Below, piece after piece: positions 1-6,884 of a DNA stretch of 64,000 nucleotides. The position numbers were made by a program, and so were the translations under genes. A model generated the notes under the pieces. The model made no database searches, was not told the DNA's origin, and worked only from the letters and a program-made list of their open reading frames with translations. Source of the DNA: Bacillota bacterium (GTDB taxonomy: Bacteria; Bacillota; Clostridia; Acetivibrionales; DSM-1351). Numbering within the stretch: position 1 is the first letter of the stretch; every line of letters starts with the position of its first letter. The stretch covers positions 1 to 64,000 of the forward strand of contig JAEWMS010000028.1 in NCBI GenBank assembly GCA_023393115.1, read 5' to 3'.

Positions 1-44
1 TCCTGAATTATTTCCTGAATCACTTCTTTTGGTAAAGCACTCAT
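1..44 (-). CDS. N-terminal start of a probable IS256-family transposase (partial)
   Basis: Only the first 14 codons are inside the window, reading MSALPKEVIQEIIQ and running off the left edge. A good ribosome binding site (AGAGAGGAG) lies upstream of the ATG at 44. An opening of the type M-x-x-x-P-K-E-x-(I/V)-x-x-I-I is typical of clostridial IS256 (mutator-type) transposases, which cut and paste DNA with a DDE active site. This rests on a very short match recalled from the family, so another protein is possible. The repeat-rich, gene-free stretch next to it fits the end of a mobile element. Confidence 0.4.
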   Translation of the reverse strand, partial: MSALPKEVIQEIIQ

Positions 45-133
45 AAAAAATCTCCTCTCTGGTTAATACTTAAATTCTTAACCAAAAAGGAGTATTTCCT
101 ATGTTCCATACACAAAATTTTTTACAGCGTCTC
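1..133 (-). mobile_element. Possible end of an IS256-like insertion sequence
   Basis: Between the putative transposase start and about position 133 lies an untranslated leader. Read on the minus strand from 133 it begins GAGACGCTGTAAAAAATTTT, which resembles the outer end of an IS256-family inverted repeat. The other end of the element is outside the window, so neither the terminal repeat nor the target duplication can be confirmed. The boundary at 133 is a guess from sequence style. Confidence 0.28.
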
Positions 134-137
134 CCGA

Positions 138-241
138 ACAGCTCATATAAATGTGTCGGACACAAAACAGTTAGAGTAATTCTCTTGTCACAAAATTCCT
201 CTAACTGTTTTTAACCATCCTTCCACATTTCTATGAGCTGT
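138..241. repeat. Nested long inverted repeat enclosing a terminator hairpin
   Basis: The 18-bp arms at 138-155 and 224-241 are reverse complements with a single mismatch. They enclose the 164-211 hairpin, so the whole 104 bp can fold as one stem with an inner stem. The segment sits between a probable IS end and the chemoreceptor gene. It could be a MITE-like remnant or a structured spacer; no coding potential is seen. Confidence 0.6.
164..211. terminator. Bidirectional intrinsic terminator downstream of the chemoreceptor gene
   Basis: AAAACAGTTAGAG at 164-176 pairs perfectly with CTCTAACTGTTTT at 199-211. The A-run on one side and T-run on the other let it work on either strand. It lies 3' of the minus-strand chemoreceptor gene ending at 318. 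A close relative is found at 4132-4181. Confidence 0.65.
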
Positions 242-317
242 CCCCACGTACTATAACTTTCTTCATAACATACATTAATCAATATTATTCTGCAATAACC
301 TCTTTTATTTGGTTTCT

Positions 318-1562
318 CTACAATGTGAATTTTGACACCTGATCTTTAAGTTTCTTTGAGAATATCAGGTTATTTTGAGTAGAATCCTGTACGTTTTTGA
401 ACTCTTCTGCAACTTCTGCGGTTTTTACTGTAATGGTCTCAACACCGTTCGCACTCTCATTTACACTAGAAGTAACCTGTTCAAGTGCATCAACTATGTT
501 AGAAACTGATTGATTCATAGCTTTTGAGGATTCATTGAACTCATTCATCATAGTACTGAATCTCACAGAATCTGCATAATACTGTTCACCGGTTTCAATA
601 AGCTTTCTGTAATCGGAAAGCACGTCCTGATCCACGAAATCCAGTAGAACACCGGCACTGTCTGTAAGAGCTCCTACAGATTCATTTACAGTTGTTACAA
701 TGTTCTTAATGTCTGCAGCTGTTTTAGAGGACTGATCAGCCAGCTTTCTGATTTCATCTGCTACAACCGCAAAACCCTTTCCTGCCTCTCCTGCTCTTGC
801 TGCCTCAATTGCCGCATTCAGAGAAAGCAAATTTGTCTGTTCGGTAATCTGTAAAATAGCCTGGGCAAGCAATTCAATCTGAGAAACTTCCTTCGCTTCA
901 TCGATAGCCGATTTTAGTTGCTGTTTCACGTTATTATAAACATCACTTGCATTGTCTGCAGACTTAATAGCGCTTTCCTTTATTTCACTGGCCTTTTCGC
1001 TTATCATATTTGCTGAAACAGCACCGGTTTCAGATTTTTGTGAAATAAGATTAACATTCTGCATTATTTCCTGGGTATCAAAATTGATCTGATGTGTGGT
1101 GGCCGCCGACTCTTGCATTGACGCTGAAATATGTTCGGTAGTTTCCAAAGTATCGTTGGTTTTATTTTTTAGCTCCTCGGCCATTCTTTCAACTTTCTGT
1201 GAATTGTCCATAATGTTCTTGGAGGATTCAAGCATAAGACTTAAAATATCTCTTAAGGAACCTCTCATGGAAGAAAGGTTTTGTGCAAGTAATCCAATCT
1301 CATCTTTTCTGTTTTTGATTCTGTCATAGGTTTTATCATGGGATAAGTCAAAATTTGCAGTTCTTTCAACAACCTGAAGTAGGACTTTTATTGGCTTGGT
1401 AAGTGAAAAGGTCAACCAAAAGCCAACTCCTATTACAAATATTGCAGAGATAATACCTGATATTACAATGGGAAATCCAAGAATTTCATGTGCAGTAAAA
1501 CTGCCGCCAAACACAACTATCGACCCAATGACAATTGATAATATTTTTTTACTGATAGACAT
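318..1562 (-). CDS. Methyl-accepting chemotaxis protein without an extracellular sensor domain
   Basis: This 414-residue chemoreceptor relays signals to the CheA/CheW kinase. Two hydrophobic segments, at about 7-29 and 33-55, are separated by only a few residues, so there is no outside ligand-binding domain. A HAMP region follows (about 55-110), then a long coiled-coil signalling domain. The kinase-contacting hairpin tip is canonical, containing QTNLLSLNAAIEAARAGEAG and GFAVVADEIRKLA. The ATG at 1562 has only a weak G-rich ribosome site upstream. The gene stands alone between the left-edge mobile element and the divergent XRE regulator, with a terminator at 164-211. It probably senses membrane or cytoplasmic state rather than an external ligand, which is an inference from the architecture. 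The family call is firm; the stimulus is unknown. Confidence 0.93.
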   Translation of the reverse strand: MSISKKILSIVIGSIVVFGGSFTAHEILGFPIVISGIISAIFVIGVGFWLTFSLTKPIKVLLQVVERTANFDLSHDKTYDRIKNRKDEIGLLAQNLSSMRGSLRDILSLMLESSKNIMDNSQKVERMAEELKNKTNDTLETTEHISASMQESAATTHQINFDTQEIMQNVNLISQKSETGAVSANMISEKASEIKESAIKSADNASDVYNNVKQQLKSAIDEAKEVSQIELLAQAILQITEQTNLLSLNAAIEAARAGEAGKGFAVVADEIRKLADQSSKTAADIKNIVTTVNESVGALTDSAGVLLDFVDQDVLSDYRKLIETGEQYYADSVRFSTMMNEFNESSKAMNQSVSNIVDALEQVTSSVNESANGVETITVKTAEVAEEFKNVQDSTQNNLIFSKKLKDQVSKFTL

Positions 1563-1885
1563 AGCTATGCGCCCCCAGTATTTATATGATTTTGTAATTA
1601 TATCAATTATAGTAACATAATGTGTCGATAATATCCAGACTCACTTTAATGATTTTTGACAGCTCAAATATACTTTTTAATGGTTTTTGATATTTATACA
1701 TAATTTAACTAAACTGAGCAGAAAACATTAAAAATGTAGATAAAAAAGGTTGCTAACAATATATACTTCCTTAATATAAATATGCTATGTTTATTATTGC
1801 ATGGATTTAAGATATAATTTTTCGACTTTAGAAAAATTTACTAAAAAAATAGTATCACTTAAATATATTACAGGAAGGTGATTAA
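1563..1885. other. Divergent AT-rich intergenic region, 323 bp
   Basis: This region separates the minus-strand chemoreceptor from the plus-strand XRE regulator and must hold both promoters. It is very AT-rich, with several TATAAT-like hexamers, for example near 1600 on the minus strand and 1815 on the plus strand. None has a convincing -35 at proper spacing. No ORF, repeat or hairpin of note was seen. Confidence 0.6.
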
Positions 1886-2440
1886 ATGTCTGAACAAATC
1901 AAGCTTATTGCATCGAGAATTAAAGAATTACGTGAAATATCCTCTATTTCAGTTCAAGATCTTGCAGCAGAGCTTAATATTTCAGAAGAAACATATCTCG
2001 AATACGAAAGTGGGAATACAGATATTCCGGTAAGCTTTCTTTACCAGGTAGCAAGCAAATTTAATGTTGAGCTTGCCGCTATTCTGACAGGTGATAATCC
2101 AAAACTTCATACCTATCAGGTAGTTAGAAAAGGTAAGGGCGCTAATGTAGAAAGAAGAGAACACTATAAATATCAGAGCCTTGCGAATAATTTCATCGGC
2201 AAGAGGTCAGAACCTTTTATTGTTACAGTAGCAGCTGAAACTGATAATCATCCTGTTCACTTTAATTCACACAAAGGTCAGGAATTCAATTATGTTATAG
2301 AAGGTACGTTAAAAATAATTATAAATGGTCATGAATTGGTTTTGGAAGAAGGAGATTCTGTTTATTTTGACTCGTCTGCAAATCATGGTATGAAAGCTCT
2401 AAACGGAAAACAGGCCAAATTCCTGGCAATTATTCTTTAG
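1886..2440 (+). CDS. XRE-family transcriptional regulator with C-terminal cupin domain
   Basis: This 184-residue DNA-binding regulator starts at an ATG preceded by AGGAAGGTG. Residues about 8-65 form an XRE-type helix-turn-helix (ISVQDLAAELNISEETYLEYE). Residues about 110-182 form a small cupin barrel (KGQEFNYVIEGTLKIIINGH, then EEGDSVYFDSSANHGM). Cupin-XRE proteins commonly bind a small metabolite in the barrel and control an adjacent metabolic gene. The acyl-CoA synthetase gene begins 17 bp after the stop, so the two are almost certainly one operon. The regulator may respond to the substrate or product of that ligase, which is an inference. The domain call is strong; the ligand is unknown. 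Confidence 0.92.
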   Translation: MSEQIKLIASRIKELREISSISVQDLAAELNISEETYLEYESGNTDIPVSFLYQVASKFNVELAAILTGDNPKLHTYQVVRKGKGANVERREHYKYQSLANNFIGKRSEPFIVTVAAETDNHPVHFNSHKGQEFNYVIEGTLKIIINGHELVLEEGDSVYFDSSANHGMKALNGKQAKFLAIIL

Positions 2441-2457
2441 CACTAGGGGGAAAAAAT

Positions 2458-4119
2458 ATGTTAAACAAGTATCTCTCTCGGGTTGATTACTCTTCTTATG
2501 AAGATTTTTATCAGAATTTTCAAATAAATATACCTGAGAATTTTAATTTTGCATATGATGTCGTAGACGAATATGCTAAAAAAGATCCAAATAAAGTGGC
2601 ATTGGTATGGTGTGATGAAACAGGTGCTGAAGCAACTTTTACTTTTGCACAGCTAAAGGAATACAGCGATAAGACAGCAAATTTCTTTAAGTCTGTAGGA
2701 ATCAAACGCGGTGATCCTGTTATGCTTGTGTTAAAGAGACGCTATGAATTCTGGTTCTGCATATTAGCCCTCCATAAGCTTGGAGCCGTAACAATTCCTG
2801 CAACACACCTTTTAACCTGCAAGGATATCGTATACAGAGCAAATGCTGCTGATATAAAAATGATTGTTTCAGTTTCTGAACCCGAAGTAATCATGCATAT
2901 CGAGGAGGCCTTAAGCAAATCCCCAAGTTTGAAATATAAAGCACTTGTGGGTGATAGCAAGGAGGGCTGGCTTGACTTTACCAGTGAGGTTGACAAATCC
3001 TCAAATGTATTTGAAAGGCCTACCGGAGACCAGGCTTCTCAGAATAGTGACATTTCACTGCTTTATTTTACCTCGGGTACAACCGGAATGCCCAAAATGG
3101 TTCAGCATGATTATGTATATCCTCTAGGACATATTCTGACTGCAAAGTATTGGCAAAATTGCTCCGAAGGCGGATTACACCTGACAGTAGCCGATACCGG
3201 TTGGGCTAAAGCCGTTTGGGGAAAGATTTACGGTCAATGGCTTGCAGGAAGTGCTGTATTTGTATATGACTTTAATAAATTTATACCTAAGGATTTACTC
3301 CAGGTTATATCTAAACATAAAGTGACATCCTTCTGTGCTCCGCCTACCATGTATCGATTCTTTATTAAAGAGGATCTGTCCAATTACGACCTCAGCAGCC
3401 TGAAGTATTGTGCTGTAGCAGGTGAACCTCTGAATCCCGAGGTATACAGCCAGTTTTATAAAGCTACAGGCTTAAAGCTCATGGAGGGCTTCGGACAGAC
3501 CGAGTTAACCGTAACTCTGGCAACTTATCCCTGGATGGAGCCAAAGCCAGGTTCCATGGGTAAGCCTTCACCGGGATATGATATTGATCTTCTGGATGAT
3601 GAAGGTAATTCAGTTCAGGACGGTGAAGAAGGTCAGATTGTAATCCGAACCCATAACAGGAAACCTGCCGGTATGTTTGGAGGCTATTACAGAGATGCAG
3701 CCCTGACAAATAAAGTATGGAATAATGATATTTACTACACCGGAGACGTAGCATGGCGCGATGAAGACGGTTACTACTGGTTTGTAGGAAGAGCTGATGA
3801 TGTTATTAAGAGTTCCGGGTACAGAATCGGACCCTTCGAGGTTGAAAGTGCTTTGATAGAGCACCCTGCCGTTCTTGAATGTGCCATTACTGCCGTTCCT
3901 GATGAAGTAAGAGGTCAGATCGTAAAAGCTACTGTAGTTCTTACAAAGAATTATTCACCAAGCGATGACTTGGTTAAAGAGCTTCAGGATCATGTAAAAC
4001 GTGTAACTGCTCCATATAAGTATCCCAGAATCATAGAATTTGTTACAGAGCTTCCCAAAACCATCAGTGGTAAAATCAGGCGCGTGGAAATCAGACAGAC
4101 TGACAGTGAAAAGAAATAG
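2458..4119 (+). CDS. AMP-dependent acyl-CoA synthetase (acetyl/medium-chain type)
   Basis: This 553-residue adenylate-forming enzyme activates a carboxylic acid with ATP to an acyl-AMP and transfers it to CoA. The phosphate-binding loop YFTSGTTGMPK is at 203-213. The hinge region reads YYTGDVAWRDEDGYYWFVGR, followed by DDVIKSSGYRIGP. The catalytic lysine is in SGKIRR near residue 539. Length and motifs fit the medium-chain or acetyl/butyryl-CoA synthetase-like group seen in clostridia. The ATG follows a strong AGGGGG ribosome site. It is cotranscribed with the XRE-cupin gene and ends at a strong hairpin (4132-4181). The exact acid cannot be told from sequence; an aryl or branched acid is possible. 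Confidence 0.93.
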   Translation: MLNKYLSRVDYSSYEDFYQNFQINIPENFNFAYDVVDEYAKKDPNKVALVWCDETGAEATFTFAQLKEYSDKTANFFKSVGIKRGDPVMLVLKRRYEFWFCILALHKLGAVTIPATHLLTCKDIVYRANAADIKMIVSVSEPEVIMHIEEALSKSPSLKYKALVGDSKEGWLDFTSEVDKSSNVFERPTGDQASQNSDISLLYFTSGTTGMPKMVQHDYVYPLGHILTAKYWQNCSEGGLHLTVADTGWAKAVWGKIYGQWLAGSAVFVYDFNKFIPKDLLQVISKHKVTSFCAPPTMYRFFIKEDLSNYDLSSLKYCAVAGEPLNPEVYSQFYKATGLKLMEGFGQTELTVTLATYPWMEPKPGSMGKPSPGYDIDLLDDEGNSVQDGEEGQIVIRTHNRKPAGMFGGYYRDAALTNKVWNNDIYYTGDVAWRDEDGYYWFVGRADDVIKSSGYRIGPFEVESALIEHPAVLECAITAVPDEVRGQIVKATVVLTKNYSPSDDLVKELQDHVKRVTAPYKYPRIIEFVTELPKTISGKIRRVEIRQTDSEKK

Positions 4120-4131
4120 CAACGAATGGAT

Positions 4132-4181
4132 AAAAACAGTTAGTGTAATTCTCTGAAAGGTGAATTCCGCTAACTGTTTTT
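4132..4181. terminator. Bidirectional terminator between convergent genes, related to the 164-211 hairpin
   Basis: AAAAACAGTTAG at 4132-4143 pairs with CTAACTGTTTTT at 4170-4181. It closes the XRE/acyl-CoA synthetase operon and can also serve the minus-strand gene at 4214-4552. Stem and part of the loop (GTAATTCT...GAATTCC) are shared with the hairpin at 164-211. Confidence 0.8.
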
Positions 4182-4213
4182 AACTATCTTATTGTATATC
4201 AGATTTTACTGTT

Positions 4214-4552
4214 TCAATCTCTTACAGGATCAAACCTGAAGCCCACATGCTTAATTTTATTTTCACCGAGATTCAAAACATAAATGTCATCAATATATTC
4301 CCACCTCACTAATATGCTTGTTGATATTTTCTCGGGGATTTGCTGCTCTATTGGTATCTCATTTTCGCCCTCATCCAATATCTTTGTCATAGTTCCGGAC
4401 CCTTCCAGCCAGATACCTATCTCATCCACATCCATTAATTTTGCCAGGATCACTTTATCAATATCGAAAAAGTAGTTTAATACCGTATTCTGTTCGGCAA
4501 TCTTCCTTATACTCAAAAAAATATTCTCTCCAATAAAGTTGTTAAGAAACAT
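4214..4552 (-). CDS. Conserved-looking hypothetical protein, 112 residues
   Basis: I do not recognise this protein. It is small and acidic (112 residues), with no signal peptide or membrane segment. It mixes helical and strand-like stretches, for example VDEIGIWLEGSGTMTKI and STSILVRWEYIDDIYVLNLG. The start is an ATG preceded by AGGAG about 10 bp upstream, which supports real translation. It lies convergent to the acyl-CoA synthetase operon and downstream of htpG, but the htpG terminator (4647-4667) makes cotranscription with htpG unlikely. It may be a small cytoplasmic adaptor; no function is assigned. Confidence 0.72.
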   Translation of the reverse strand: MFLNNFIGENIFLSIRKIAEQNTVLNYFFDIDKVILAKLMDVDEIGIWLEGSGTMTKILDEGENEIPIEQQIPEKISTSILVRWEYIDDIYVLNLGENKIKHVGFRFDPVRD

Positions 4553-4646
4553 ACTCTATATACTCCTAGATTTATTCAACTATATTATTAAATGATTTAT
4601 ACCTAAAAAAAGTTACAATAAAGTTTTGTAAGATAAAAATTCAAAG

Positions 4647-4667
4647 CCCCGTAGTAATACCACGGGG
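4647..4667 (-). terminator. Intrinsic terminator of htpG
   Basis: CCCCGT and ACGGGG pair around a 9-nt loop. On the minus strand the stem is followed by CTTTGAATTTTTATC. It is about 190 bp 3' of the htpG stop, in a 302-bp gene-free stretch (4553-4854) that otherwise holds only the heptamer repeat at 4795-4836. Confidence 0.6.
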
Positions 4668-4794
4668 ACTGATAAAGGAGTTTAAGGAAGAAACAATTAT
4701 GAAAAAGTTTATATACTTATATTAGAACATTTTTATTAGTAAATCTTTAACAATTGGTGAACTTTTTATTAACACATTATTAAATCTTCATGTG

Positions 4795-4836
4795 TTCCAA
4801 CTTCTAACTTCTAACCTCCAACTTCTAACCTCATAC
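4795..4836. repeat. Six tandem degenerate heptamers 3' of htpG
   Basis: Exact period-7 array reading TTCCAAC, TTCTAAC, TTCTAAC, CTCCAAC, TTCTAAC, CTCATAC. It lies 18 bp beyond the htpG stop codon. The same heptamer type forms the tail of the composite repeat at 42070-42267. Confidence 0.8.
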
Positions 4837-4854
4837 AGGCAATCTATAGTAGGG

Positions 4855-6771
4855 TTACACAAGCTTCATTAATATATCATTGCTTCTTTCAATGAACTTG
4901 GCCATGGCGTCGGGTTCCAAAGGCTGGTGACTCATCATAGCCAGATCGTATATGTGTTCACTAATAAGCTTGATTTCATCTTTTCTTGTCTCATCGGCCT
5001 TCATATCAGTCAGAGCCTTAACAAGTTTATTGGAGGAATTAAGTACAAGTGTCTGTTCCTTTGGGAACATGTGGCTCATATCCATACCGCCGAACATAGC
5101 ACTCATTTCCTGCATTCTCCTGGACTGTTCGGATAAAAGAATCATGGCCGGCACAGACTCATTTTTCAAAGACTCTACCTGAATTTTGAGCTTTTCATCA
5201 TTAACTGCAGCCTTAAACAGCTTTTCCAGATAAGTTACATCTGCTTCGGCAACTCCGGTATTTTCTTTCTTCATGTTATCCGAAATATCAGCATCGATTC
5301 TGTTGAATTTTACTCCTGACATTTTACTCTCTAGAAGCTGTATAAAGTGGTTATCTATCATGGTTGGAAGAATAACCGCTTCCATTTCATTTTCATTAAA
5401 CAGTCTGATATACTGAGCCTGCTGTTTCTCGTTAGAAACATAGAATACCTTGTTTTCGTGTTTTTCCTTATTGGTTTCCAGGTAATCCTTCAAGGTTGTA
5501 TAACCGCCCTTGGTGGATTTGAAAATAATTATATCCTTTACTCTGTCATAGAACTTGTCTTCTCTGATACAGCCGTATTTAACAAAAGGATTAATATCGT
5601 CCCAATATTTATTGTAGTTTTCACGTTCATTTTCATAAAGTGTTGTCAGCTTGTCGGCAACTTTCTTAGTTATATGTGTCGATATCTTGCTAACATAACC
5701 ATCATTCTGCAGGAAGCTTCTTGATACGTTCAACGGTAAATCAGGACAATCAAGAACACCTTTCAGTAACAGAAGGAACTCTGGAATTACCTCTTTAATA
5801 TTGTCAGCTACAAATACCTGATTGTAATATAGTTTGATCTGTCCTTCCTTTGTCTCAAATTCGTGTTTGAGTTTCGGGAAGTACAGTATTCCCTTCAGGT
5901 TGAAAGGATAGTCCATATTCAGGTGTATCCAGAATAAAGGTTCATTGAAGTCATGGAATACCTTGGTATAGAACTGCTTGTATTCCTCCTCTGTACAGTC
6001 CTTAGGGTTCTTAAGCCATAAAGGTTGTGTATCGTTCAGTGGTTCAGGCTTTTTAGGTTCTGTCTTTTCAGCTTCATCTTTACCTTCAGCAGCATCTGCC
6101 TTTTCGTCAACCTGAGTTTCTGTCTTTTCTGCAGCTTTTGCCGAATCCTCCAGATACAGTTCATAAGGTAGGAAGGCAAAGTACTTTTCCAAAGTCGATC
6201 TCATTTTATATTCATCTGTAAATTCAATTCCATCATCGGATAGATACAGAGTTATGGTTGTTCCTCTCTCGATTCTGTCGGAATCCATCATTTCAAACTC
6301 AGTACCACCGTCACTTACCCACTTTACAGCAACTGCTCCAGGCTGGTAGGACAGTGTATCAATCTGCACTCTCTCTGAAACCATAAAGGCTGAATAGAAT
6401 CCAAGTCCAAAATGACCGATGATTTGTCCGTCATCAGACTTGTCCTTGTATTTCTCAAGAAAATCCACCGCTCCCGAAAAAGCGATCTGATTAATGTACT
6501 TTTTAACCTCTTCCTCAGTCATCCCAAGACCGTTATCAATTACTTTTATTGTTTTATCATTCTTATTGACTATTACCTTGATTTCAAACTTATTATCCTC
6601 AGGCAGCTCAGCTTCACCAATGGCATCCAGCTTTTTCAGCTTGCTTATGGCATCGCTGGCATTGGATACCAGTTCTCTGATGAATATATCCTTTTCAGAA
6701 TACAGCCATTTTTTTATTATAGGAAAAATGTTTTCTGTGTTAATTGAAATACTTCCGCTTTCGTGTTTCAT
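4855..6771 (-). CDS. htpG: Molecular chaperone HtpG (bacterial Hsp90)
   Basis: This 638-residue ATP-dependent cytosolic chaperone refolds or holds client proteins under stress. The GHKL ATPase motifs are intact: NASDAISKL (37-45), DNGLGMT (79-85) and GHFGLGFYSAFMV (119-131). The ATG at 6771 follows GGAGG and matches family N-termini (MKHESGSISINTENIFPIIK); an in-frame extension to 6861 would lie in the promoter and CIRCE region and is rejected. A charged, low-complexity linker rich in Lys, Glu, Ala and Pro (about 209-247) separates the N-terminal and middle domains, which is longer than in typical bacterial HtpG and reminiscent of eukaryotic Hsp90. A sigma-A-like promoter and a CIRCE operator lie upstream, indicating HrcA control. 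Confidence 0.97.
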   Translation of the reverse strand: MKHESGSISINTENIFPIIKKWLYSEKDIFIRELVSNASDAISKLKKLDAIGEAELPEDNKFEIKVIVNKNDKTIKVIDNGLGMTEEEVKKYINQIAFSGAVDFLEKYKDKSDDGQIIGHFGLGFYSAFMVSERVQIDTLSYQPGAVAVKWVSDGGTEFEMMDSDRIERGTTITLYLSDDGIEFTDEYKMRSTLEKYFAFLPYELYLEDSAKAAEKTETQVDEKADAAEGKDEAEKTEPKKPEPLNDTQPLWLKNPKDCTEEEYKQFYTKVFHDFNEPLFWIHLNMDYPFNLKGILYFPKLKHEFETKEGQIKLYYNQVFVADNIKEVIPEFLLLLKGVLDCPDLPLNVSRSFLQNDGYVSKISTHITKKVADKLTTLYENERENYNKYWDDINPFVKYGCIREDKFYDRVKDIIIFKSTKGGYTTLKDYLETNKEKHENKVFYVSNEKQQAQYIRLFNENEMEAVILPTMIDNHFIQLLESKMSGVKFNRIDADISDNMKKENTGVAEADVTYLEKLFKAAVNDEKLKIQVESLKNESVPAMILLSEQSRRMQEMSAMFGGMDMSHMFPKEQTLVLNSSNKLVKALTDMKADETRKDEIKLISEHIYDLAMMSHQPLEPDAMAKFIERSNDILMKLV

Positions 6772-6814
6772 AATAAACCTCCTTATTACTATGTATGAAA
6801 ATTTCAACAATAAT

Positions 6815-6843
6815 AATATAACTCTATTGCCATAAACTTTCAA
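6815..6843 (-). promoter_or_regulatory. Sigma-A-type promoter of htpG
   Basis: On the minus strand TTGAAA (6843-6838), a 17-bp spacer and TATATT (6820-6815) lie 44 bp before the htpG ATG. Spacing and hexamers are close to consensus. Confidence 0.6.
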
Positions 6844-6850
6844 GTGTTTT

Positions 6851-6877
6851 TTAGCACTCATTCCTCAAGAGTGCTAA
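6851..6877. promoter_or_regulatory. CIRCE operator (HrcA binding site)
   Basis: A perfect inverted repeat, TTAGCACTC, nine bases, GAGTGCTAA, identical to the CIRCE consensus. HrcA represses heat-shock genes through this site. Here it sits between spoVR and htpG, just upstream of the -35 of the htpG promoter rather than inside the transcribed leader. Confidence 0.95.
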
Positions 6878-6884
6878 CAAGTAG

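Noticed and set aside
152..164. Palindrome TGTGTC-G-GACACA as an operator
   Set aside because: Short, single copy, inside a larger inverted repeat next to a terminator, with no promoter nearby.
6772..6861. 30-codon N-terminal extension of htpG
   Set aside because: It covers the promoter and part of CIRCE; the ATG at 6771 has GGAGG and matches HtpG N-termini.
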